Below are positions 52,224 through 63,815 of a stretch of DNA of 64,000 nucleotides, piece by piece (the first letter of the stretch is position 1; each line of letters begins with the position of its first letter). The translations under genes and the position numbers were made by a program. The stretch comes from Carya illinoinensis. Its lineage: Eukaryota; Streptophyta; Magnoliopsida; Fagales; Juglandaceae. The stretch is from the NCBI RefSeq assembly GCF_018687715.1, contig NC_056760.1, positions 27,208,501 through 27,272,500 of the forward strand, given 5' to 3'. A model generated the notes under the pieces. The model searched no databases, was not told the DNA's origin, and worked only from the letters and a program-made list of their open reading frames with translations.

Positions 52224-53456
52224 CTCTTCCACAAAAATAGCAAGTCAGACACTCATCATCCACGACTATGGGAAAGGCCTTCCAAAGTGTTAATGTTAAT
52301 CTGATAAAATTTCTTGGTAGGAGAGAAGGCAACAAACAAATTTCAAACTAAGTTCTACGAAATTCTGAAATCTCAAACAAATCTCATTGAATGTTTAAAC
52401 AGGAAACATATATATAGCATTTTGATCAATCTCAATTGCTGTAGCATATTTATCTCCTGACTTCACTCATTGAAAAGGAAAACTGAAGTGGGGAAGGGGT
52501 TCAGGAAAATCACTGAAAACCCGCATATTTATCTACTGATTTGTAAATTATTTTCACCATCTAACAGAGAGTGGGTTCCATTTGAATAGGTAATTCAAAT
52601 GAAAATTGAAAGCATATTTTCATTAAAATGACTGGACACCCGCATACTTAAGCCTACTGGTTTCTCTTAAAACTTAAAAGAAGTGCTCAATGAGCATTCG
52701 GTATGTTCAAAGTTAGACCATCCGAGTTCCTTCAGACAAAAGGTTACATGATTTCATTCAGGAATACGCATAACAGACCAAAAAAGGAGAAGCAAGAACA
52801 GAAGATTTATCGATGCACACATCCATGTGGTTTCATTCAAGTAGGTCCAACTCTAAAGTTAGTCTCATTTCATTCAACCAAAATAGTAAAGGAAGATCCC
52901 TATTCAAATATTCTGTGCCTACGAGAGAGAAACTGGAGAGAGAAACTACCGAAACGTCCGGTGAGACAGAAACGGTGGCGGAGGCTCGAGAATTCAGAGA
53001 GGCAAGGGTTTCGGTCCTTCGGCGGCGGCGGCTATGGTTGCAAAAAGCGGCCGCGCTACCACGGAGGGGAGATGAGAACTGAAGTTGGTAGCGTGGGGTT
53101 TGAAGAAATGCAAAGTGAAGTACAATCACGTGAAAGAAGGGGCATCAGATTCGTTCAGGAGGAAAGTACCAAGCTGTTCTGTACTTGGTCCGCAGCTGGG
53201 CCCTCAACGAATGGCTAACGGGCTGAAGTTAGGCCCATTTCTATCCTTGTAGGATACATTTGAATAGTAAAAAATGTTAAAAATAGTAATGAATAGTAAT
53301 AAAAAATTTGAAAATACCTGAACTATTCTTGCTACCCAAATTAATTTGTAAGAGTTTAAGTGGGTCTCAGGCCCTTTATTTCTTATTTCAATACCTTGGT
53401 CGGTACAAGGCCTTGACCTTTAACCATTTCCATTCTTATTTTATTTTATTCGCAAG
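52224..53456 (-). promoter_or_regulatory. possible promoter and 5' leader remnant of the GARS-like gene
   Basis: On the - strand, GGGCCC (53198-53203) and TGGGCCT (53237-53231) boxes, typical of plant housekeeping promoters, precede a pyrimidine-rich leader-like stretch (about 53170-52920). Within it an ACCATAGCCGCCGCC sequence looks like a start-codon context with ATA in place of ATG. The remainder (52240-52830) is AT-rich without recognisable coding sequence. The assignment is inference. Confidence 0.3.
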
Positions 53457-54563
53457 TGTTAGTTGTCAGGGCTATGGCTTGAGTATGTGTCATCAACTAT
53501 TTTGTACACATGGGGAATCTGTTTTGGAATTATTTTTTTTTAAGCAAACTTGATTTCATTACACTAAAAAGATGATTCATGAAGAGGGGGTGAGGTTCCC
53601 TAACAAATACCCCAAAGCAATAAATAACAATGCATAGTGGTGGAAAAAAGAAAAAAAAAAGATTTATTTGGGACTCATTTCTTGGTCTCTACCCATGTCC
53701 TACAAAAGAACTATCGTCTTATAGAAAGACGGAACTGCACTACACCTGAGGTAGTGAGACCTCTATTGGAAGTGGTGGAGATGGTGGATACACTATCACT
53801 TGTTGTCTTGAGGTGATTTTTGAAGATGTCCATGATTTCTCTTGCAAGATCACAGTTTAGTGAAAGGGGTAACATAGGATAGCAATTAGAATCTAACCCG
53901 AGTCGCTGGTGAGGGGACAACACCATTGGTGGTGGTGCATGCAATACACGTGCCACCTTAGGAGGAAATCGGACGAGCTGATCTGAAGGATCAATGGTCG
54001 GTGAAGCCAAAGGGGCTGCACGTGGCCACAAAAAGCTATTCCAGAATGCGGCTGCGTGTAGTAAACGCGCACGGCAGGGGCCTGCGTGCATCAAACTCGT
54101 TGAGCAGAGTTGTAGTTTTCTGTTGCAAGCATGAAGATTGGTGGCTGTAGAGGCTATAAAGGCAGCACATGTAGAAAGGAGGATTCCAGGAAGCAGTAGA
54201 TCGACGATAGTAGGCGCTACAGAGAGAAAACAAAACGAAAAACAACGGAAAGGAAACAAACGGAAAACCATTTGAACATAAGATCCACTGGGACTGGCTA
54301 GGGAAGGAGATGGTCGGAGCCAAAGCTTTAAGCCCCGTCTGGCTAGTGATGGGTGGAATATCCTAAAGACTGTGGTTAGGCGACTATACGGAGAGAAAAT
54401 GAAAAAAGAGCCAAAACTCCCCAAGTACAGTTTTGTTTTGGAATCATCTTAAATGAATGGAAAAACCCTAGTTTTCCTTATCTCTTTCTAATTCTTGGAG
54501 GCACTTCCTTCAAAGAGAGCTACTACCCTATCATTTTCTGCTTTATTTTCCTGTTGTGTTACA
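53457..54563 (+). repeat. probable 5' LTR of the gypsy element
   Basis: The right edge is set by TTACA just before the primer-binding site. The left edge is a guess at the first TG (TGTTAGTTGTC). A 237-codon open frame runs antisense through it (54424-53711), GC-richer than its surroundings. It shows no domain I recognise and I do not call it a gene. Confidence 0.45.
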
Positions 54564-54565
54564 AG

Positions 54566-54583
54566 TGGTATTTAGAGACACCA
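54566..54583 (+). other. primer-binding site (initiator-Met tRNA type)
   Basis: TGGTATTTAGAGAC two bases after the LTR end matches the common plant retroelement site TGGTATCAGAG apart from a C-A to T-T change. It would pair with the 3' end of initiator methionine tRNA. Confidence 0.65.
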
Positions 54584-55599
54584 ATCATTGTGCACTAGGT
54601 ACATTGATATGGCTAAAGGGACAAGAATCAACCTACTGATGGGCTCATTGTCCTAAAAAAAATCTATAGAATTCCAATGTAATGATCTGAAAAAAGTAGC
54701 TAATGCTAAGTTTACACACTTAAACACCGAAATAGCAACTCTCATGAGGCAAAATGAAGCAATAGTCTAGCAGCTTGCTCTTTTGACAGTGGAAATGCAG
54801 AGAAGAGATCCACATGTTAGCCTTAGGGATTCATCTTCAGGTGAGCACGTAAGAGACAGATCTAAAAATATGGAGCTGTTGCAGCCTTTTCAGCAACAAC
54901 AATATCAACAATAGCAACACATGGGAGATATACAAGCTTGAATAGTGAGGTTAGACTTTCCCATTTTTAATGGTGAAGAGCTTGCAAGTTGGATTTACAA
55001 AGTTAATCAATTTTTCTATTTTCACAATACAATATCACAACAAAAATTGAGACTGACATCTTTCCAAATGGAGGGTAAGGCCCTCATCTGGTTTCAAGAA
55101 ATGGAAAAGACAGTTCAGTTTAGGGACTAGGACTCCTTCACTAAGGCATTATTCATTAGGTTTGGGCCTAATGCATATGATGACCCGATGGAAGCCCTCA
55201 CTAGATTAAGACAAACTGGGATTGTAGAGGACTATCAAGCAAGGTTTGAAACCTTGTCTAATAGATTAAGGGGGTAGTCCAACATGTACAAGTTAAGTTA
55301 TTTTTTAAGTGGACTAAGGGATGATATAAGGTTAACAGTGAGAGTGTTTAACCCTACCAATCTAACTACAACATACAGCCTATGTAACAGCCCACTAGAA
55401 ATTTAACGGTGAAATTTTTATTGGCTTTAGGAATCTCGTGAAGATCCGATAAGTTTTCACTAATCTATTAATCGTATAGTTGATATTATTACTCACTATG
55501 GTATCAGAAGTATGTTTTTGATTATTGGAGATAGTTAGAAAGTTTTAATAGGACACATGAAAAGATTTTAGCCACCTTACTCTTCCAAGTATACTCTCC

Positions 55600-55800
55600 A
55601 CTTTTGGAAAATAGTCTAAGCTGATTTTGTGGATATTATTGGATAAAAATAAAAATAAAAAGAAATATCTTGAGGTAATTTTCGTGAATATTATTGGGTA
55701 AAAATATTTTGAGTTGATTTTTATAGATATTATTAGATAAAAATATCTTAAGTTGATTTTTGTAGATATTATTGAATAGAATATTATGAGATAATTCTTT
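55600..55800. repeat. about 52-bp imperfect tandem repeat in the solo LTR
   Basis: Roughly four diverged copies of a unit built on GATATTATTGGATAAAAATAT and TTGAGTTGATTTTTGT. The copies differ by internal insertions. Confidence 0.7.
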
Positions 55801-57834
55801 TATAGATATTTTGGGTAGGAGAAAACTACACTCAACTCTCAACTCCAGCCTTATCATCTTCCTTATCTCGTCCATAAGTATCTCTAGCTATCACCTACAA
55901 ATTTATCTTCATTTACACGTTCCTTTAAAAGAATATCAAATACTTTCTCTCGGACAGTTTTTAGGAGTTCTTTTGCACGCCCATTTCGAAGCTTTTATAA
56001 GTGTTTTATCATAAAGTCTCCTTCATATAAGTTGTTCCTTTTTGAGTCTAGTTTACATGGATATCTTATTTATCCCATTTGAAGATCATTTGGTCAGTCA
56101 AATATTATATAAACTATAGAAAGGTCATTCTAGGAGATAAACTGGAGAATATGTTATAGTTTGGAGTTTTTGACCAAGCTAATGGATAGATATTGGTCTG
56201 AAATTTTTATGGAGTATTGTTAACATGTATATATGACTATTGGTTGAGGATTTTTGCATGATTAAAGGTTTTGATGAAAGATTTTCTTAGATTTAGGAAC
56301 TTAGAAACTGGAAGAAGAAAAACAGTTTCTGTTTTTAGAAAGTTTAACTCTTCGGTGGTCTAAACCTATTCTAATGACTTTGATAATTTTATTAAAGGAT
56401 CCTAAGCATATTATATATATGTTATATTATTATTTTGAAAATATTTGATGTTAGTTTCAAAGATATGAAATTTTATGCAAAAAGATATTCAGATAAGCCA
56501 ATGTGTGGATATTATTGGCTAAATTTATGTTTTGGTTAATTTTTAACCATGTGATCTTGAATTAGAAGCTTATATATGTTTTAGGACATCTTTTTAAACC
56601 ATGTGATGGTTTGGTTTGAAGATCATATATTTATAAGTCATAGATCAAGAGATTTATCAAAACTAGTTGAGGAAAAAGTTTCTGTTTTTGGACTAAGTGT
56701 AAAACCAAAAACTCCAAATGTTATTTTGTGATTTTGGTGACTTTAGTTTGATAATTTAAAGGATGGTTGATATTAGAATGATATTATGAATATGTTAGAA
56801 GTAAGATTTGATTTTTGAAATTCTTGGAGATGTTTTGATTTAAGGTCAAAACTTGTGATTCAAGTGCTTGGATCTTTTTACAAAAAAGTTTGGTATTGAT
56901 TATTAGCTTTTTCTAAATGGATGTTTTAAGTATGGTTTTGAACTTAGAATTGGAAGATATTTGTTGCAAAATTTTGGTTTAAGCATGAGTTTTGAAGTTG
57001 GAAGGAATTGCAACAAAAATAAAGGAAAATGGCCTATGGATGTTTCGGCCATAGTGTGTTTTCCATAGTTGTGTTTTGTTTTAAATTTTTCTGAGTTAAT
57101 ATTTAAGTTTAGGACAAAATTTACATGAGGAATGTAAATTTTGGAAACTTTTGGAGTTAGTATGCAAAATTCTTAAGTTATGGGTAAAACGGTCATTTTC
57201 CCACATGTAGAGAGTAAAATGAAAATTTTACTCTTTAAGTTAGTATTTTTCCATATTTCAAATTATTAGTGATTTAGTTCTAACTTTTAGAATCACTAAT
57301 TACAGTTCCTCGTGATCGCACTTGAAGTTTTATAAAAAACGCGGAGATCGAGGTAAGTTAGCTTTTAACTTACTAGCAGTCTACTGTGTATGTGTGCTAA
57401 GTAAAGGAACTACAATGTATATATGTGTTATCATATATGTCATGCCATTCCAAGTTATCACATAATTGTCTATTATACAGAATTTATTCTGTCATCAATT
57501 TTTATCTGTTACATAATATATTCTGTCATGTATTACTGTACATTACAAGTACGTCATGCTAAGTATGCCATATATTACATGTATGTCAAGTCATGTAATA
57601 TTTACTGTTGCAAGTATGTCATGTTAAATATGTTGTCTATTATATGTTATGCCATGTTACGAAATGTTTCTATCTTAAGTTGGTCATGTATTTCAAGTTA
57701 TATTGAAGTTACGTTATATTATGTCAGGGCTTCAGTCATTTCGTATTCCAGTCACGTTTCATCTTGATTACTTATGTATGGGGTCACAGCAATTGTGACG
57801 CATACACTACGTGAGACACAGCAATTGTGACACG

Positions 57835-58187
57835 TAGAATACATGGGGCCACAACAACTGTGGAGTATGTATTTAAGCAGTTAAAGAATAAGTTTCCATA
57901 GAATACATGGGGCTACAACAACTGTGGAGTATGTATTTATACGTAGAATACATGGGGCCACAATAACTGTGGAGTATGTATTTTTCATGTTAAGTCAAGT
58001 TTGTGTAGAATACATGGGGCCACAACAACTGTGGAGTATGTATTTACACGTAGAATACATGGGGCCACAACAACTGTGGAGTATGTATTTACACGTAGAA
58101 TACATGGGGCCACAACAACTGTGGAGTATGTATTTACACGTAGAATACATGAGGCCACAACAACTTTGGAGTATGTATTTTTCAAGT
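57835..58187. repeat. 45-bp minisatellite in the solo LTR
   Basis: Seven copies of a unit that starts GTAGAATACATGGGGCCACA and continues to GTGGAGTATGTATTTACAC. Each unit contains the small hairpin CCACA-ACAAC-TGTGG. Copies 4-6 are almost identical and exactly 45 bases apart; outer copies are interrupted or diverged. Because 45 is a multiple of 3, repeat-coded open frames appear on both strands; they are not genes. Confidence 0.9.
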
Positions 58188-59339
58188 TAAGTCAAGTTTC
58201 AGATCAATTTCATGTCAAGTCAAATTTCAGAACAAGTTCACGATAAGTTAAGTTTCATATCACGTTCATGTTAAGTCAATTTAAGTTATATCAATTATGC
58301 TATGTTATACGCCAAGTTATGCTTTAATTACTTATGAATTTGATTATGCATTTATGCTTTTACTGTCATCCATGCATCATTAGCTTGTGTGGAAGTTTTT
58401 TTGTTAACTTACTGAGATTTGTAATCAAATCTCACTTTGGTAATCCCAACTACCATTCCCCCCGAATGGTAGATCTTGTTACAGGACCTGAAGGAGAATC
58501 AGGAGCTGATCAACTAGACACAGTTGACTAAGCGACGGTGCGACATCAATGTTAATATAGTAATTAACGTAAATTACTACTTGTACGATTGAGTTGCATC
58601 TCTAGTACTTTTTGGATCATAACCATTTTGGACTAGTGTTGTGATCTTAGTTGTTCAATGGGTTTTTATGTATGAAGTATGTTTTAAGCATTTGGGATAT
58701 TTTCAATTTGGTGCATAGTATTACTAAAGAAAAAATTTATCCGCTGCGAATATTGCATATTGTTAGATGCATGTTAGGAATATTGCATCTTATATGTCAT
58801 GAACGGGGGTAGGTATCCTTGTGTTGCATGTCTCGACGCTTCAAATGTCCGTCTGATCCCAAACGGAATCTGGGGGCGTCACAGCCTAGCCAAAATCCAA
58901 GAAGAAAATGTTAACCTATCCAAAAGAAAACCCAAATACAACCTACTATATTCACTTGACCCAGGCATTCTAAAAAACCCCAACCTTTCTCAAATATACC
59001 AACAGAAAAACCACACTGATAACAACAAAAATCTCCAAAAACCCTCCCTACCCATACAAAAAATCAACCAACAACAAATGAAGGAAAGGAGAGACAAGGG
59101 GTTTTATTATTATTGTGATGCAAAGTGGGGCCTCAAGCACAAGTGCCAAAGTTTGAAACTGTATTGTTGGAAGATGTGTTGTTAGAAGGGGAAACTAGTG
59201 AAGTGTTGGAGGAGGAACCGTGTGGAAAGGCTGAAATTTTAGCAGCCTTAGAGCTTGCTGTCACCCCAGCAAGTCCTGAAATTTTGCTACACGCACTAAC
59301 TGGATCCCACAAACCTAGAACCATGAGGGTTAAGTGAAA

Positions 59340-60259
59340 GTTTGGCGCTCATTGGATCACCATATTGGTGGACACAGGATCCACTCATAATTGTTCTGGA
59401 TCCTACAGTAATTGCCAAAGTTAAGCTGCCTGTGGAATGTAGTAAGAAGGTGAAAGTGAGAGTGGACAATGGTGAACTACTTTCTAGTGAGGGGAGGCGT
59501 AGTGACGTGAAGGTCCAAATCCAATGAACTGTTTTCATAGTAGATGTACATGTTTTGGTCCTAGCAGGTTGCGACATGGTATTGGGAATTAAGTGGCTAA
59601 GGGAGTCAGGGTCTATTTTGTGGAACTTTGAGCAGTTGACAATGAAGTTCAAATATAAAAACAAGAAAGTGGAGATGAAAGGGTTAGCTGCAGCAAAATG
59701 GATTGAAGAGGGGTCACTAAACAAATGCAATTGGATGGAGAAGAAGGGTGTAATCTTGCAGGTAATGGAAGGGGATACTTGGGTTGAACCATAAACAACT
59801 TAAGAAATTCCAGTAAACATACAAAACCTACTGAAACAATTTGAAGAAGTGTTCTTGGAACCAAAAGGACTGCCACCCACGCGAACCCATGACCATGCAA
59901 TCAATTTAATACCCGATACTAAACCCATCTCCATACGACCCTATAGATACCCTTACTACCAAAAGGATGAAATAGAGAAAATAATCAAAGAGTTGCTGTC
60001 CATTGGGGTCATACAACCCAATTAAAGTCCTTACTCTTCCCCGGTGTTGTTGGTGAGGAAGGCGGATGGCATGTGGAGGCTTTGTGTGGATTATCGAGGG
60101 TCATTACTATAAACGACAAATACCCCATTCTTGTGTTGAAGGAGCTATTAGATGAGTTGCAAGGTGCATATATTTTCTAAGCTGGACTTGAGATCGGGTT
60201 ATCACCAAATCTAAGTCAAACCAGATGATCTGCCAAAAACATCATTTAGAACTCATGAC
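59340..60259 (+). pseudogene. gypsy protease and first part of reverse transcriptase
   Basis: Aspartic protease with the catalytic DTG at 59371-59379 (ILVDTGSTHN) and a downstream LAGCDMVLGIKWL (about 59560-59600). The RT start follows: FEEVFLEPKGLPPTR, ISIRPYRYPYYQKDEIEK, then SSPVLLVRKADGMWRLCVDY and KLDLRSGYHQI. Stops at several points and frame changes at 59334-59345 and after 60090 make it non-functional. The RT is cut at 60259 by the hAT-like element. Confidence 0.85.
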
Positions 60260-61120
60260 TAGGGGTGTAACGGGTCTGGTTTTAGACAAAATTTGAGACC
60301 TAGCGGGTATGCATTGGTTTTGCTTTTTGAAAACCGATTACGTACTGGTTACCCTCCTAAACTGGTATCTCCGGTTTTACTGGTTTTGGTCCGGTTCAAT
60401 CTAGTTTTTCAGTTTAAATAGTATTAGTATATATTAGTATTAGTTATATAGAATAACTATATATTAGTATTTGTTATAATGATTTTAATTTATTATAATT
60501 ATATTATTGATAGTGATAGTATTAATATTATTGTATCATTATTAAATTATTTCATATATACGTATTTAGTATAGTGATTTATATATTAATTTATATATAG
60601 ACTTAAAATATATTACTAATAGTAATATTGTATTAAGCTATTAGTATTAGGCCATAAAATGTAAATTGTAATTAATATACATTATATACTAATGTATAGT
60701 AGCATTAATAATTTTCTAATGTACTTATCAAAAAGAATATATTGAGAATTTATTAGGCCATAAAATGTTATTAATATATATATATGTTTTATGATTAAAG
60801 CATATGATCAAATAAAGTTTCATGTTTAAGATTAAAATTTTATGTTATAAATTATAATAATATTATCTTATATATAATTATAATTTATATTATTATATAT
60901 AAAAATTATATATAATATAAAAAATATTATATATAATATTAAAAATTTTAATTTAAAATATATAATATAGCAAACCGGTCCTAAAAAGTATAGAACTGGA
61001 ATTGAATCGATATAAGCCGGTTTTGGAACTAAGGGAATGGGTCCAAAACCGAACTAGTTCCACCGATTCGGGCCTGTCCGATCCGGTTTTCTGGTTTCCT
61101 GATTAATTTTTACACCTCTA
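60260..61120. mobile_element. non-autonomous hAT-like element, 861 bp, in the RT
   Basis: The left end is TAGGGGTGTAAC and the right end TTACACCTCTA. Flanking 8-bp duplications are CTCATGAC (60252-60259) and TTCATGAA (61121-61128). Bridging the insertion restores the RT reading FRTH...EEHYEFLVMRFG. GGTTTTxGGTCCGGTT-type subterminal repeats and an extremely AT-rich core (60410-60980) are the same architecture as at 6229-6648. No transposase was found. Confidence 0.85.
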
Positions 61121-62060
61121 TTCATGAAGAGCATTACGAGTTCTTAGTTATGCGGTTTGGGTTGACAAATGCACCTTCCACTTTTCAAAACCTAAAAATG
61201 AGGTATTCCGACCTTATCTAAGAAGATTTTTACTTGTTTTCTTTGATGATATTCTTGTTTACAGAAAAATAGAAGAGGAACATGTGGGGCACCTCCAAAT
61301 CACTTTGGAGAATTTAAGGCATCATAAACTCTATGCCAAACAGATCAAGTGTAGGTTTGGGTGCAAGGAGGTGGTCTATTTGGGCCATTTAATTTCAGCT
61401 AAAGGTATGAAAGCAGACCTCGACAAATTATAAGCAATGAAGGAGTGGCCTCTACCCAAATCCCTCAAGGCCCTAAGGGGATTCCTTGACCTCACGGGCT
61501 ACTATCGCAAGTTTATAAGAGGATATGGTGGATCCGAATGCTGAAAAAAGATGGGTTCCAATCGAGTGAAGAAACAAAGTTGGCATTTCATAGGCTGAAG
61601 GAAGTAGTGACCCAAACCCTCCGTTTTGGCACATCTAGATTTTTCAAGGCCCCTTCACCATCGAGTATGATGCCTCAAGGATAGTATGTTAGTGCAACAA
61701 GGTCAGCCCATTGCTTTTTAAAGCCAGACCTTAAAGGAGAGATCCCTCATGATGTCAACATACGTAAAAGAACTCTTTGCCTTGGTGTTGGCAATCACCA
61801 AGTGGAGACCTTATTTATTGAAGAAGCTTTTGTAGTAAAAACTGACCAGCATAGTCTTAAACATCTGCTGGACCAAAACGTGAGGAACCCTATGCAGCAA
61901 CGTTGGATAATGAAGATACTAAGGTATGACTTCGTTATGGAGTACAAAAAAGGATCTAAAACTAGTATCGCTTACACTCAATCAAGTAAGGGAACAATGG
62001 AGGAGGTTGGCCTGATGTTAATCACTTTTACTAGTGTAGAGTGGGTGGATTAATTAAGGA
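61121..62060 (+). pseudogene. gypsy RT end and RNase H remnant
   Basis: The RT continues with EHYEFLVMRFGLTNAPSTFQ, then broken frames through the palm and connection (about 61200-61550). RNase H-like sequence follows to about 62050: FTIEYDASR (around 61655), LFALVLAITKWRPYL (around 61775) and VVKTDQHSLKHLLDQNVRNP at 61830. Multiple frameshifts are present. Confidence 0.75.
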
Positions 62061-62099
62061 TTGTATACACTACAGATGAGCAACTACGTGACCTACTAA

Positions 62100-63245
62100 A
62101 ATTAGGGTTCGAAGGCAAGTTGAAACCAAGTTATGCTATTAAGGATGGGTTGTTGCTGTATAGGAATAGGTTATGCATTCCCCAGCAAGAAGAGCTCAAG
62201 AACAAGTTGCTGGAACTCTCACATAGTAGCCCGTGGGGAGGGCGCACAGGGTATGACAAAATAATTCACAGGGTAAGAAGGGACTTTTATTGGGTAGGTT
62301 TGGAAAAGGATTTCAAAAGGTTTATTTGAAGCTATGATTTATGCTAGCGGGTTAAGATAGATAATACATTACCCAATGGGTTACTATAGCCCCTACCCAT
62401 CCCTACTCAACCCTAGACCCATATCACCATGGATTTTGCTGAAAGACTACCCAACTCACAAGGGTTCACTACCCTATAGGTCATGGTTGATAGGTTAACC
62501 AAATACCACCACTTCATTCCCCTCAAACATCCCTACATAGCCAAGGATGTTGCTGAGTTGTTCCTTAAACACATTTTTAAGCTTCATGGGCTACCTCTCT
62601 CTATAGTCTCTGATAGAGAAAACACCTTCACAAGCCAATTCTGGCAAGAGCTATTCACATTATAGGGGTGCAAATGTCACTGAGCACTGCATACCACCCC
62701 TAGACCAATGGCCAAACCGAAGCAGTGAATAAGATAGTGGAAAACTATCTTAGGTGCTTCAGTGGAGATAGGCCCAAAGACTGGGCCAAGTGGATCCCCT
62801 TTGCAAAGTGGTGGTACAATTCCACTCAGCAGTTGTCAACCAAACTGAAGCCCTCTATGGCCAACCACCCCCAAGAATGCTAGACTATGTGCTAGGGATT
62901 GCACGCATGGTAGCTATTGACAATACCCTACGATCTAATGATCAGATCTCAAAATTACTCAGACAGAATTTGCAAAAGGCCTAACAACGAATGAAAAAAT
63001 ATTCTGATCTGAAAAGAAAGGAGCTCGAGGTTAAGGAAGTGGATTGGGTATACCTGTGCTTTTAGCCTTACCGATAGACCACCATGGTGGAGTGATGCAA
63101 CCTCAAGCTTATTTTAGGCCGTTTCAGGTGCTGCAAAGGGTGGGCCACGTGGCGTATAAATTGGATTTGCCAAGCTTAGCCCATATCCATCACATATTCC
63201 ATGTGTTCCAGCTCAAGCCCAAGCTTGGGGCCAAGATCAGTGCCT
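62100..63245 (+). pseudogene. gypsy integrase remnant
   Basis: A zinc-binding H2C2-type start (LLELSHSSPWGG, YDKIIHRVRRDFYWVGL at 62200-62320; the usual GHxG has become GRTG). The catalytic core is at 62425-62730 ([58 protein letters not shown]). The C-terminal part is at 63110-63240 ([34 protein letters not shown]). Stops between the parts show it is dead. Confidence 0.8.
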
Positions 63246-63815
63246 TCCCAATGCTCTGGTGTGAACTTGCAAAATTGCAATCCCTTAAACCCACAATCAA
63301 TTTGAAAACTTATTCAAGAAAGTCAAAATCAAGTCAATGGATGGAAAAATCTAGACCTGTTAAGGAACTTGTTTCAAGAATCTAAATTATATTAAAATTT
63401 AGACCCGTTGAAGAACCTATCTCAAGAACCCAGATTACAAAGGAGGAAAGCCACAAAGATTGTGATTTACTTTTGATAAGTTTAAAATTTCAAGAAGAAC
63501 AAGAGAAGATAAAACTCAACTCACAATGAAAATAATCACCAAATTGTCTAACCAAAAGTGTTGCATAGCTACAAGCTTAAATATGATCCAAAATAAAAGA
63601 AACCCTAGCCAAAATAAAGCCATTTCTTTCAAAAATACTCCTGAGTGAACAGTGCCGCGGTTGCAGTAACTTCTTGAAACCCTAGTTCAACAAAATGATA
63701 ACTTTTCCAACATGCCCTTACGTCCTTCTCATAATAAACCCAATTATTCTAAACTAAGAAAATAAGTCATTTAAATGAATTAACTAAGTTGAAAGCCTTT
63801 AAGTGTCCAAAGCCT
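63246..63815 (-). mobile_element. 3' non-coding/LTR part of a second gypsy element
   Basis: On the - strand this follows the stop codon of a gypsy-type polyprotein end at 63816. It reads as AT-rich leader/LTR-like DNA with two similar GACCCGTT/GACCTGTTAA(A)GAAC motifs (63352-63412). No boundaries could be fixed. Its left edge abuts the end of the + strand gypsy integrase. Confidence 0.45.

Larger units (their letters stand above)
55383..58883. mobile_element. 3.5-kb solo LTR inserted in gag
   Basis: It starts TGTAACAGCCC and ends GGGCGTCACA, with a TG...CA border and short inverted ends TGTAAC/TGTGAC. A perfect 5-bp target duplication, GCCTA, flanks it (55378-55382 and 58884-58888). Removing it and one GCCTA restores gag continuity, which fixes both borders. 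No primer-binding site, gag-pol frame or second copy of the ends was found inside, so it is a solo LTR, and a long one. It contains two tandem-repeat tracts. Confidence 0.85.
54609..59160 (+). pseudogene. gypsy gag remnant, split by a solo LTR
   Basis: An ATG at 54609 opens a broken gag frame. The capsid-like part is seen at 54945-55380 (FPIFNGEELASWIYKVNQFF, FQMEGKALIWFQEME, DYQARFETLSNRLRG, LSYFLSGLRDDIR). The frame is cut at 55382 and resumes at 58884 with LAKIQEENV. A degenerate zinc knuckle follows at about 59105-59150 (YYYCDAKWGLKHKC, first Cys lost). Confidence 0.8.
53457..63245 (+). mobile_element. decayed Ty3/gypsy LTR retrotransposon with nested insertions
   Basis: The element reads in order: a probable 5' LTR (about 53457-54563), primer-binding site, gag, zinc knuckle, protease, reverse transcriptase, RNase H and integrase, all on the + strand. 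RT and RH before integrase is the gypsy order. Every domain has stops and frameshifts. Two later insertions are nested in it: a solo LTR (55383-58883) in gag and a hAT-like element (60260-61120) in the reverse transcriptase. The 3' LTR is not visible; at about 63245 the sequence passes into another element in the opposite direction. Confidence 0.88.

Noticed and set aside
52703..53218. 171-codon frame on the + strand next to the GARS fragment
   Set aside because: No domain was recognised, the composition is R/K/E-rich from the GC-rich leader region, and there is no sign of splicing or a conserved start.
53711..54424. 237-codon open frame on the - strand
   Set aside because: It lies antisense within the probable gypsy 5' LTR. 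The translation is rich in S, L, R and P with no recognisable domain, and another long frame overlaps it. A GC-rich patch explains it better than a gene.
57924..58246. Open frames encoding 15-residue repeats on both strands
   Set aside because: They are produced by the 45-bp minisatellite, whose period is a multiple of three. Frames appear on either strand, as expected from the repeat alone.
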